This document shows positions 10,741-19,490 of a stretch of DNA of 64,000 nt, in pieces. The notes beneath the pieces are model-generated. The model did no database searches, was not told the origin of the DNA, and was given only the letters and a program-made list of their open reading frames with translations. The first letter of the stretch is position 1; every line of letters begins with the position of its first letter. A program made the position numbers and the translations under genes. Source of the DNA: Microglena sp. YARC (Eukaryota > Chlorophyta > Chlorophyceae > Chlamydomonadales > Chlamydomonadaceae); the NCBI GenBank assembly GCA_022414725.1, contig CM039462.1, forward strand, positions 3,457,936 to 3,521,935, given 5' to 3'.

Positions 10741-10980
10741 GCATGATTTGAGATAGGAGGATTTAGACAAGATGTCTGTGCTATTCCCCCCATAATTTGG
10801 GAGCATCCTAAATTAGAGTTTGCAATCTTGTTGCAGTAAGCATGAGGGAGTCTAAGGAAGCAAAATCAATATCGATACACATGGTAGTGCCAGATATGAG
10901 TACATGAGGCAGTACACAGCTAAATCCTAGAGTGTTCAAGGCTCAGGCAAAAAAAAAAACATAGAACTCTAGGTTCAGAT

Positions 10981-11913
10981 TTAGGTACCAGATGCTGAGT
11001 ATCCATCCAGATCCAGCTGCTGGTAGATTTTGTCTAAGAGAGTAGAGAATGATCTCTTAGACATCCTGGGGGTATCCAGCATGTTGATGAACCAGAAATC
11101 CATGGGGTTCCAGTGCATGCTCAGGTTGTTGACACAGACTACTCTTCCTCCAGGGTATGCACAGCTGATGGGGTGCATGAGCATTTTGGGCCAGGTAGCC
11201 AGGACTTTTGCATGAGCTTGGACCATAGCTGCTTGTAGGCTGATGGCCCACTGTAGGGTAGGCCTGTCTACTGTAGATATGGTGGGGTAGGATTGAACCA
11301 TGCTCTGCAGTCTGTTGATGTGGTTGATGAGAGGCCCATAGACTGGGGAGGGGCTGCTATGCATGTGTCTACTGGGGAATTTGTGGTGCTCAGAAGCTAG
11401 CAGAGTGGGGAACTGGCTGGTGAACTGGCTGATGAGGATGGGTAAGGGCTGTCTGGGTCTGATGCTAAGGGCTCTAAGGGAAGAGGGAGAATTGTTGAGG
11501 GTGGTGAGCAGGGTTCCTAACCTGGTTCTAGGGAGGCCAGAGTTGTTGAGGAACTGGACCGGGTAGGTGTTCATGTTGACATGGGTGAGGGGCTGACCAG
11601 GGGAGGGGGAAGTAGCTGAGGGGAGCCATTGGTCAAACCTGAGGACATGAGAGAGTTCTGATTGGGTGCAGGGGCCTTGTCCATCTACAGGGCAGTGGAC
11701 ATCTTCATATGCACTTCTGGCTTGGTCTAGCATGAGGTCCATTTCTATTCTGGCTTGTGCTTCTGTCAGGGTGCAGAGCTCATTGAGGGGAACAGTGGGA
11801 AGTTGCTGGACATAGGTGGTAGAGGATCCAGCTTGGTGTGGCTGTGATGTAAATTCCCCCCCATTGTCTGACAGGAGCAGGGAGGGTCCACAAACATGGT
11901 CCAGGGCAGGCAA
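10981..11913 (-). CDS. Element 1 domain-X ORF (unknown conserved domain)
   Basis: A 310-codon ORF lies downstream of the protease, in the -1 frame relative to gag-pro, overlapping its 3' end by about 150 nt. About 270 residues align by eye with the domain X of the second family: shared blocks include SKFPTLLASE/SQFPTLLASE, RPTLQWAI.LQAAMV.AHA, SCA.PGG.V.CVN.LSM, PMDF.FIN and QQLDLDG. I recognise no reverse transcriptase YXDD, RNase H or envelope features. Near the N-terminus the frame reads LLLSDNGGEFTS, which looks like a copia integrase motif, but no other integrase block is present. The frame change may be a 1-nt indel or a programmed shift at the seven-G run at 11856-11862. Confidence 0.7.
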   Translation of the reverse strand: MPALDHVCGPSLLLSDNGGEFTSQPHQAGSSTTYVQQLPTVPLNELCTLTEAQARIEMDLMLDQARSAYEDVHCPVDGQGPCTQSELSHVLRFDQWLPSATSPSPGQPLTHVNMNTYPVQFLNNSGLPRTRLGTLLTTLNNSPSSLRALSIRPRQPLPILISQFTSQFPTLLASEHHKFPSRHMHSSPSPVYGPLINHINRLQSMVQSYPTISTVDRPTLQWAISLQAAMVQAHAKVLATWPKMLMHPISCAYPGGRVVCVNNLSMHWNPMDFWFINMLDTPRMSKRSFSTLLDKIYQQLDLDGYSASGT

Positions 11914-14207
11914 GTCATCATCATCACTGTCACTGTGACTAGAGCTGGGGGGGGGATGGTACAGCTGCCTGAGTAGTCATCATTGTAATGTAGTGCAGGC
12001 TGTGCTGGTGGCATGTGCAGGCTGTATGCAGGCTGGGTGCAGGCTGAGGGCTGGTTGGATGCAGGTTGTGTACAGGCTGATTGCAGGCTGGATGCAGGCT
12101 GGGTTATCATCATGATGTGTACAGGAGAGGGAGGCATTGGCTGGCAGCTGGTTGAGGAGACAGTGGAGGTAGGTAGAGGGAAAGTTGATGAGGAAGTCTT
12201 AGGAGTTCTAGTGAAGTAGAGGCCATGCCTTTTGGGGCAGAAGAGGAGTGTTTTGGTGCCCACATGTGCAGGTATGGAGAGGGTTGCTGCGTCACTGGTC
12301 ATGAGGACGTGGAGGTGTGGAGAGAGCTTGTGTGCAGCATGTATGCTGATGATGTTGGCTGTGGTCAGAGGAGGGGCCAGGAGAACATTGTGTAGGATGA
12401 TCAGAGAGCCTCTGTGGCCTCTGATGTGAGCTTTCCCTTGTTGCAGACAGATGAGGGGAGATGCTCCAAGGTCAGCCAGTTGCAGGCTAACGGGCTGGGG
12501 AAGATCCTGAATGTCATACAAGTTGGAGGGGTTACTGGTGCAGTGGTAGTGGGCTGCACAGTCTAGGAGCCATTCTGTCTGTAGAGCTGACTGGTAGGAC
12601 TCATGAGCATCACTGTCATCACTATCATCATCATCATCACTGTTGATAAGTTCTGGCAAGGCATCATAGGTGGAGCTGGAAGCTGGTTCTAGATCACTGC
12701 TATCACTCATGTGGCCAAAGAATGCTTTGTCATCCAAAGAGGTACTGGGCAGGGACAGGGATGTGGACTTGCCTTCTGGGGAGTCAGCATACTGGAGTGG
12801 CTGAGGTCCATCGATCATGGCTAGGGCCATGAAGTTATGCTCCTCTTCATTGTCTGATGTCGACTGTGAAGTGGAGCAGTCATCGTCAGCTACATGGGCA
12901 TGCCTGGTGTTGTCACGGCGGCTGTAGGTCTTGGTCTCTTTGGAGCTTCTGTTGTCTCTCTTGGGAGACTTGGAGTTGCTGGAGAACCTGTTGGCAGTGT
13001 CACCCCTGGCAGGTGGTGATGGAAAACCTCTGGTGGCAGATGTACATGCAGGCCTGTGTGCCAGGTTGGTATCAGCACTGGTGCAGGTAGTGGAGTTGTG
13101 GCCAAACCCACCGCAGTTCCAGCAGGTCATCTGAGCTGATGGGATACGCTCCTTTCTTGGTCTTCCCTTGAAGGCTGCAGCTGCCATGTGGGCAGTTTCT
13201 TCGGGGGAAATGACAGCCAATGAGATCTGATTGGAGACTTGATACCTGGCGAGTTGTGTCTGAAATGATGCAAAATCAGGACAGACAGAGTTGTGGAAAG
13301 ATGATCTGAATCCACTGTACTCCGGGCGGCTGGACAGTCCCTGCACAATGATGCTGAGAATTGCAGGGATGGAGGTGTTGCTATGGCCATTGACTTGGGG
13401 AAGCATAGAGTACAGCTCATAGCTTCTGGCAAGGTAAACCTGGAGGTTTTCAGTGGGAGACATGATGAGGTTGTACATGGATCTGACTGCACTGGTCTCC
13501 AGGTCAGAGTTCCGTTCACCATAGGTGGCCTTCAGGAACCTGTAAGCTTTAGCAGCAACATCAGTGTGAGCCATTATGGCTTGTTGGATAGGGTCTGAAC
13601 AGTGTCTGAGAATTTCATTGAAGGCCTGAGAATTCTTCACTACATTTATCCTGTGGTCAACAGCACGACTCACAACAGTCGCATTAGCATGATCCAGATT
13701 GGGGTAATGACTAGTCTCCAGGTACTCGTCACCTGTTGCAGGTTCCCCATCAGGGGGAGCTGAAAGAGCGGCGTCGATGGCAACATGGATGGTTCCTGGG
13801 AATGCTCTGAGGTAGCGGAGCAGGTAGGGGCCAAACTTGTGGAAGGGACAGTTGGGGGCTCCATCGAAAATGAAGGCCGGCTTCCTTGTTGGCCATGTTG
13901 TCTGTCGGGCGCTGGGGGTCTTGGGTTCTTGATCTTCACACCGAGTTAATAAACCGGCCAGTGGGTAATTCGTGTGTGAAGATTGGCAGGCTTCAGTCTT
14001 GGTTGTGCGATTCAGAGGCAGGGGGGAGGGAGTGTTGACAGCGAAAGGGGATCCGAATGGATCCTGTTGTTCTGAAATGATGAGGGGAGAGGGGGGGGGA
14101 GGGGGGGGGGGGGGGGGGGGGGGGGGACGGAGTGCAGAGCTGGATATCTGTGCACAGGCAACCTTGAAGGATTGCGGAACGCTGTGTGTGATTTGGTAAG
14201 TTAGCAA
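11766..14207 (-). CDS. Element 1 Gag-protease ORF
   Basis: The open frame has 813 codons. Residues about 110-330 are a copia/UBN2-like Gag region, including DPIQQAIMAHTDVAAKAYRF. A CX2CX4HX4C zinc knuckle lies at C362-C375. A low-complexity acidic and serine-rich linker follows, then a copia-type protease region starting TEWLLDCAAHYH (D549), with NVLLAPPL and NIISIHAAHK blocks and a pre-integrase-like CPKRHGLYFT. The catalytic triplet is D-C-A, not D-S/T-G. A poly-Pro run (residues 28-39) comes from a G tract (14094-14126). The frame opens with TTG and its first in-frame AUG is near residue 212; an AUG at the place expected from the other family is out of frame, so this copy seems to have a frameshift at the start of Gag. 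Confidence 0.75.
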   Translation of the reverse strand: MLTYQITHSVPQSFKVACAQISSSALRPPPPPPPPPPPPSPLIISEQQDPFGSPFAVNTPSPLPLNRTTKTEACQSSHTNYPLAGLLTRCEDQEPKTPSARQTTWPTRKPAFIFDGAPNCPFHKFGPYLLRYLRAFPGTIHVAIDAALSAPPDGEPATGDEYLETSHYPNLDHANATVVSRAVDHRINVVKNSQAFNEILRHCSDPIQQAIMAHTDVAAKAYRFLKATYGERNSDLETSAVRSMYNLIMSPTENLQVYLARSYELYSMLPQVNGHSNTSIPAILSIIVQGLSSRPEYSGFRSSFHNSVCPDFASFQTQLARYQVSNQISLAVISPEETAHMAAAAFKGRPRKERIPSAQMTCWNCGGFGHNSTTCTSADTNLAHRPACTSATRGFPSPPARGDTANRFSSNSKSPKRDNRSSKETKTYSRRDNTRHAHVADDDCSTSQSTSDNEEEHNFMALAMIDGPQPLQYADSPEGKSTSLSLPSTSLDDKAFFGHMSDSSDLEPASSSTYDALPELINSDDDDDSDDSDAHESYQSALQTEWLLDCAAHYHCTSNPSNLYDIQDLPQPVSLQLADLGASPLICLQQGKAHIRGHRGSLIILHNVLLAPPLTTANIISIHAAHKLSPHLHVLMTSDAATLSIPAHVGTKTLLFCPKRHGLYFTRTPKTSSSTFPLPTSTVSSTSCQPMPPSPVHIMMITQPASSLQSACTQPASNQPSACTQPAYSLHMPPAQPALHYNDDYSGSCTIPPPALVTVTVMMMTCLPWTMFVDPPCSCQTMGGNLHHSHTKLDPLPPMSSNFPLFPSMSSAP

Positions 14208-14459
14208 CTTACGTCAAAGATCTACTGAGACTTCTGGACTGCGTCTACTGGTCGTCTTGGACGGAAGGTAGAGACAATTGGAGTGTTGTGTGGGCAGTAG
14301 GCAAGGCAGCGCAGGTAGTAGATTCCAGACGACGGAGCGTGGGCATTCCAGAGCCAAAAGCAGTACTCGAGCCGTCGAGCAAGTCAGAGGGAAAACTATC
14401 ACCTTGTGTGAAGCGGGATATCGGCTTGGCACAGGCGCAGTGGCGTTTCTTCGGGTTAG

Positions 14460-14478
14460 CGTGATGGGCCCATAACCT
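14460..14478 (-). promoter_or_regulatory. Primer-binding site, half initiator tRNA-Met
   Basis: Directly inside the 5' LTR the element strand reads GGTTATGGGCCCATCACGC. This is complementary to the anticodon arm of eukaryotic initiator tRNA-Met (GGGCCCAUAACC is the invariant core), not to a tRNA 3' end. Drosophila copia and several algal and fungal copia-like elements prime from a cleaved 5' half of this tRNA. Confidence 0.8.
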
Positions 14479-14697
14479 TTCAATCGATAGAGTAGTTACA
14501 CAGTGAAGACTGAAGTAGAAGATGATAAAGAGGCCGACAGGAGCGGCTATATAGAAAGGGAAGTCTGCAGGTGGAACTCGCAGACATGTACAGGCCATAG
14601 CTAGCCTATGGCCTGGCGGCAGGCAACACGGGTCCTGGAGCCATCAGGATCCGGTGCGCACTATGCAACTCAGTGTCCGGTGTAACGGACAATAACA
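14479..14697 (-). repeat. 5' LTR of element 1 (219 bp)
   Basis: Direct copy of 10021-10239, with no difference seen by eye, which suggests a recent insertion. The TATA-like 'CTATATAG' in mid-LTR is a plausible core promoter. Confidence 0.92.
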
Positions 14698-14712
14698 GGG
14701 GGGGGGGGGGGG

Positions 14713-15110
14713 ATCTGCTTCTCGAGACGCAGCCTGTTTCTACCTCTGCTTCTTGATATACCTGAACAACCTGAACAACCCTGATAGTATGATGTGATTA
14801 TTTATAGTTATAGTAGTCCCGTAAGGATGTGCCATTATCGGTATGTATATTTTAACTGATGCAAGCTGTACATATGTATGGAGAGCACTACATAAAGTCG
14901 TCACCTCTCTCTAGTTTGGTTTGATTACATGGGACCCCAACTGATTCTACACCTCTCTCAACACTAAAAAAACGGACGATTACGCACTGATTACGCAGCC
15001 GTATTATTTGTTTTCCTTATTTAGCTCTTTGTCACAGTTAAGCTTTTTTTGTATAGTCGACTTTGCCTTTCTTAGTCTTTGCATCGTAATTATAATGACT
15101 AGTAGGGCGT
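14713..15110. other. No gene seen
   Basis: Unique-looking sequence without a convincing ORF, between the LTR element and the dispersed-repeat cluster. Confidence 0.5.
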
Positions 15111-16275
15111 GGGATTAAGGGAGCACTGTTTTACGAAGGTAGGGGACGAGCTGCTACTTTACCTGGACAAAGCTACTGTGGCCGTTGACAGCGACCGGCG
15201 TTAAGTTACAGCATCTAGATAACTCTTCAACCTACCCATGTGACTATATTCTGTCCTCAGCAGTGCGGTGTTATAGTGATATACTTCATGTTTTACTCCG
15301 CTGACAGACGGTGAGCAACCTGGCGGCTGAAAGTCCATGTATTCAAACCAATTAACCAGGCTCAAACAAACATACGTTACATCCTGTAATCAGGAGCAGC
15401 CAAATTGCTGGCTGAGTCTATGTAACCGAGTTCAAGTTCAAGTTTTGCATCCCGTACGCATGCGTGTGGTGTAATGGTGCCGTACTATCCATGTTCACTC
15501 TGCTGACTGTCTGTGAGCAGCCCTAAGGCTGCAAGCCTGCAAGACCATGTAATAAAACCGACCAATTAACCAGGCTCAAACAAACATATGTGATGTCATT
15601 ACTCCCGCTCTCTGACACCGTATCACCTGGGCCTGGACATGTCTTGAAACTGTCTACACCATGTGATTACATCCTGCGCTCACGAGCAGCCAAATTGCTG
15701 GCTGGAGCTATGTAGTAGAGTTCAAGTTCAAGTTCAGGTTTTACATCCGGTACTCATCAGTGTGATGTAGTGGTGCCGTACAACCCATGTTCACTGTGCT
15801 GACAGTCGGTGAGCAGCCCGAAGACCACGCAATCGAACCGACCAATTAACCAAGCTCAAACAGGCATACGTGATGTCAAAACTACCACTCGATGATATCA
15901 CCCGGAACTGTCTTGTAACTGTCTACACCAGGCTTGATTTAAAGTGCTACTTGTAGGATAAGTGCTAAAATGGGTCAAGTTCAAGTTACAACAGGTACCT
16001 CAACTTAGTGTACTGGGGGTGCTACCACCTTCGAGCTTGTTGGCGTTGCTTTATTGGGGGCAAAAACGATACTAGGAGCACTAGAGTGTAACGTAAAGAC
16101 ACTGGTTTCCTTCCTTTAAAATAGCCCTCGTCTTCACCAATGTGATTACATCTTGTACTCAGGAGTGTGGTGCGGCAGTGTTACACTACTCATATTAACT
16201 ACGCTGACAGACGGTGAGCAGCTTGAGGGCTGATAGACCACGTAATGAATCCAATCAACCAACCACGTTCAAACA
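15110..16275. repeat. Cluster of dispersed, SINE-like repeats
   Basis: Four diverged copies (about 15228, 15455, 15745 and 16135) share 'gtgtggtgtaatggtgccgt', 'ttcactctgctgac', 'cggtgagcagcctgaaggct' and 'caattaaccaggctcaaaca'. Pieces recur near 20800, 30060 and 30400-30540. 'TGGTGTAGTGG' resembles a tRNA A-box. Positions 15110-15205 are a partial copy of the tRNA-bearing repeat at 61290-61480. Confidence 0.55.
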
Positions 16276-16325
16276 GAGATAACACATGTCTTGACAGCAC
16301 TGCCCCGTTATTGATGGATGTATAA

Positions 16326-16625
16326 TGTACAGTGCACCCCCTGGTGTGCCCCGTCCTCTTGATGTACAGACACTTTGTGACGAAGTGTGGAGTGGGGGGA
16401 GGCAAAGTGCAGAGTGGGGTACAGGAATCGCAGTGGGGTGCTATATACTGTGCACCCCCTGGTGTGTCCCATTCTCCTGATGTACAGACATTTTGTGACA
16501 AAGTGTTGAGTGGGGGTGGTAAAGTGTTGAGTGGGGTACAGGAATCGCAGTGGGGTGCTATATACTGTGCACCCCCTGGTGTGTCCCATTCTCCTGATGT
16601 ACAGACACTTAGTGACAAAGTGTGG
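16326..16625. repeat. ~117-bp minisatellite, 2.5 units
   Basis: Units contain 'ctgtgcaccccctggtgtgt', 'cctgatgtacagacat' and 'aagtgttgagtggggg'. ORFs here on both strands are repeat artefacts. Confidence 0.9.
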
Positions 16626-16689
16626 AATGGGGTAAGGGATCTTCTAATGTACAACCTCGCACTTCCTCTGAATGTACAACATCACAATT

Positions 16690-16950
16690 CCTCTGAATGT
16701 ACAACTTCCAATTTAACAGATCTCCTTCCTCTACTTCTGTTTCTTCAACAATGGTACACATCTTCTTCTCCTTCTTCTTCTTCTTCTCCTCCTCCTCCTT
16801 CAATTTAACAAATCTCCTTCATCTTCTCCTCCTCCACCTTCAATTAAACAGATCTTCTTCCTCTACTTCTTTTTATTCAACAATGTAACACATCTTCTTC
16901 TCCTTCTTCTTCTTCTCTTGCACCCCCCCCCCCCCCCCCCCCCCCCCCCC
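16690..16950. repeat. Pyrimidine-rich CTT/CCT tract ending in poly(C)
   Basis: Two related blocks of 'cttcttctcctcc' are separated by 'ttcaatttaacaaatctcc' and followed by a C run of about 29 nt (16922-16950). Confidence 0.9.
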
Positions 16951-17103
16951 CAGTTATTCTTATCCAAAGAACAGGGTGAAGTACACGTAGTACATGGCAG
17001 CACCAAGCCACATGAAGATGGTAGTGGATATCAACAGAAGCCCGATGTCGCGGATGTCACCCTGTACAGCAATATAGAGCATTTCAGTCCAATACATATT
17101 AAC

Positions 17104-17165
<62 letters not shown>

Positions 17166-17167
<2 letters not shown>

Positions 17168-18014
17168 GTAGTGGAGCTTAGGGTTCCCGGGGGTCCGGAG
17201 ACTGTAATTTATTTTTTACTTCCCGGGGGGTCCAAAAGGTTTTATATCGTTTCCGGGGGGGATTTTGAATTTAAAAACTACATCCCGGGGCAAACATTGG
17301 AATAATGGAGGCATGTATTAAATGACAGAAGAAACTGCCAAGTCATTGTATTCCTTTACATATGGTACCGTCTTTCCGTCCGTCGTGATGGATCTGGGGA
17401 CGTGACGGGAGAGACAGAAGGGACTAGGAAACGCAATTTCCTAGGGCGTCCTGGTGTCCTCTTGCTGGCAAGGGCTGCCTGGTCACGAGCAAGCTTTACA
17501 TGGGCAGCCGCTGTTGCTTCCTCCTTGCGCTTCGCCTCTTTGGCTTTCTTCTTCTCCACCTCTTCAGCCGTAAGCGTCGCCTTGAAAAACATGTCCAGCT
17601 TTGTCTGCTTCTTCTGATTGCCATCGGAGTCCTTCAACACATTCACGATCTTCACTACTCGAACATCGGGGCTTTTCTCACCGGCTATTTCGAGATCAGG
17701 AGTGTCAGATTCGACTATTACAAGATCAGGCATGTCAACTTCGGCCTCCATGTTGAAGGCAGAGCAAGAGCAACAATTTCAGACGATGGGAGCGAAGAGT
17801 TGCGAAGCGGGAGGAGGAACCCCTTCAAATATGTATTGGCAATCAGGCAGTACTGCCCCAATTCTAGTTCCTGGGTGCTGGTGCTGATCTGAGGCCGACC
17901 CCATTTTTTAATCGTAACACGGGGCGGTAAAAAATATTATTTTCGCATCGCGAATGCAGGTTCGCGGGGGGGGGGGAAACGATAATTATTCGGGAACCCT
18001 AACATTTTCTACGG
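17166..18014 (-). mobile_element. 849-bp TA-flanked terminal-inverted-repeat element
   Basis: The left end reads CCGTAG, 6 nt, TTAGGGTTCCCG. The right end, reversed, reads CCGTAG, 6 nt, TTAGGGTTCCCG. Spacing is identical and both ends are flanked by TA within (TA)n, as expected for a transposon with a TA target. Subterminal 'cccgggg' motifs are repeated. It contains one notable ORF on the minus strand (17356-17751). It looks like an internal-deletion derivative of a larger transposon of unknown superfamily. Confidence 0.75.
17356..17751 (-). CDS. 131-aa ORF with PIP-box and AT-hook, inside the TIR element
   Basis: The ORF starts at an ATG (17749-17751) and encodes an acidic N-terminus, then KKQTKLDMFF. 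QTKLDMFF (residues 49-56) is an exact match to the PCNA-binding consensus QxxhxxFF. A Lys/Glu/Ala-rich probable coiled coil follows (residues 62-92), then KRTPGRPRK (97-105), an AT-hook core (GRP). No catalytic domain is present. Pogo-type transposases are known to bind PCNA, so this may be the surviving DNA- and PCNA-binding part of a transposase, but I see no sequence evidence for that superfamily. It could also be a captured host fragment. Confidence 0.5.
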   Translation of the reverse strand: MEAEVDMPDLVIVESDTPDLEIAGEKSPDVRVVKIVNVLKDSDGNQKKQTKLDMFFKATLTAEEVEKKKAKEAKRKEEATAAAHVKLARDQAALASKRTPGRPRKLRFLVPSVSPVTSPDPSRRTERRYHM

Positions 18015-18059
<45 letters not shown>

Positions 18060-18395
18060 AAGAGAAGACAGATGTCGCAGATGTCACCCTGTACAGCCAA
18101 ATGGAGCATTTCAGTTCAATATATAAATTTTTGTGAAGAGAAGACAGATGTTGCGGATATCACCGTGTACAGCCAAATGGAGCATTTCAGTCCAAGGATT
18201 TATATATATATATATATGAAGAGAAGCCAGATGTCGTGGGTGTCACCCTGTACAGCCATATAGAGCATTTCAGTCGAAAGTTGGTTTGATTGCTTGCTGA
18301 TGACTCAGATGCCATTGCCAGTGTTGCTAGTTATAGTTGTATATATGCTTGCATATCTGTTTGTATAAATACATCCCTGTATAAATATGTATATA

Positions 18396-18560
18396 CAGGG
18401 ATGTCAAACACTATACCGTACAATGATGATGATGACGACAACGAAAACGAGAATTTCCGGTTGGGTAACTTACAAGATGTCCGAATATCGTTCTCTCACC
18501 GCCTTCAGTAACCGCCCTCAGCCAGCCCCTCAGAAGCATACAGGGATTTTGACATCCCTA
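18396..18560. mobile_element. Probable hAT-type MITE, 165 bp
   Basis: The ends are CAGGGATGTCAAA and, reversed, TAGGGATGTCAAA. The flanking 8-mers TGTATATA and CCTATATA match at 6 of 8 positions, which is weak because the flanks are TA-rich. Confidence 0.5.
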
Positions 18561-18576
18561 CCTATATATATATAGG

Positions 18577-19037
18577 GGGACTTATGAACATCACAAATCA
18601 TTTATATGCCAATCTGTCTATGCATGAACTGCTTGGCGGGGAGTTATGGAAGTCATGACGATGATGATGATGATGATGCTGATGGTGGTGATGCTGATGA
18701 TGATGATGATATGATGATGATAATGTAATGACGATGATGTTGATGATGACGATGATGACGATGATGCTGCTGCTGATGATGATGGTGATGCTGATGATAA
18801 TGATGATGTCATGACGATAATGGTGATGATGATGCTGATGATGATGTTGATGATGAAGAAGATGCTGCTGCTGCTGCTGCTGATGATGATGATGTAATGA
18901 CGATAATGGTGATGCTGCTGATGCTGATAATGCTGCTGCTGCTGATGATGATGCTAATGATGAAGACGATGACAACGATGATGATGACGATAATGATGAT
19001 GATGATGATGATGATGATGATGTAATGACGATAATGT

Positions 19038-19069
<32 letters not shown>

Positions 19070-19490
19070 TTGATGATGATAATGATGTTGATGATGAAGA
19101 TGATGTTGAAGATGATAGTGATGATGGTGATGATGATGATGATATTCCTGGTGCCCTACTTGACTCTCTAAGTGTGCCTGCGGCTTGGCGGGGTCAAAGG
19201 GGACTTATGAACATCACAAAACATTTATGTGCCAATCTGTCTGCACGCACTGCTTGGCAGGGAGTCATGGCAGTCATGCTGCTGCTGCTGCTGCTGATGA
19301 TGAAGATGATGGTGATGATGGTGGTGATGGTGATGATATTATTCCTGGTGCCCTACTTGACTCCAAGTGTGCCCGCGGCTTGGCAAGGTCAAAGGGGACT
19401 TATGAACATCACGATGTTTTTGTGCCAATCTGTTTAGGTAATCGCTGCTCGGCAGGGAGTTATGGTTGTCAGGATGGCTTGCGTCATCTC
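18577..19490. repeat. (GAT)n-rich DNA within three copies of a dispersed repeat
   Basis: Copies of 'gggacttatgaacatcac', 'gccaatctgtct' and 'ctgcttggcagggagt' lie near 18586, 19199 and 19397. Between them are long runs of GAT/GCT triplets (18650-19145, 19275-19340). A related copy lies near 56940-57020. Ser/His- or Asp-rich ORFs here are repeat artefacts. Confidence 0.8.

Larger units (their letters stand above)
10021..14697 (-). mobile_element. Complete LTR retroelement, gag-pro-X, no reverse transcriptase (element 1)
   Basis: The element is 4677 bp on the minus strand with two direct 219-bp LTRs that I read as identical. In element order it has the 5' LTR (14479-14697), a primer-binding site, a gag-protease ORF, an ORF for an unknown domain X, a repeat-bearing 3' UTR, a poly-purine tract and the 3' LTR (10021-10239). 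No reverse transcriptase, RNase H or full integrase ORF is present on either strand, so it is non-autonomous or uses functions in trans. The zinc knuckle and the protease layout match Ty1/copia. Both flanks are poly(G), consistent with a 5-bp GGGGG target duplication that cannot be proved in a homopolymer. Confidence 0.9.
17040..18275. repeat. ~78-bp tandem repeat, four units, split by a TIR element
   Basis: Copies of 'gatgtcaccctgtacagcca' followed by 'gagcatttcagtcc' occur at about 17043, 18070, 18146 and 18228. TA runs follow copy 1, precede copy 2 and follow copy 3. The 849-bp element 17166-18014 sits between copies 1 and 2, inside a (TA)n tract. Confidence 0.8.

Noticed and set aside
10981..11913. 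Domain X as an integrase because of SDNGGEFTS
   Set aside because: No HHCC zinc region, first catalytic D or downstream E block is visible, and family 2 lacks the motif. I kept it only as a finding.
18598..18975. Ser/His-rich ORF of 125 codons
   Set aside because: Translation of (GAT)n trinucleotide repeats.
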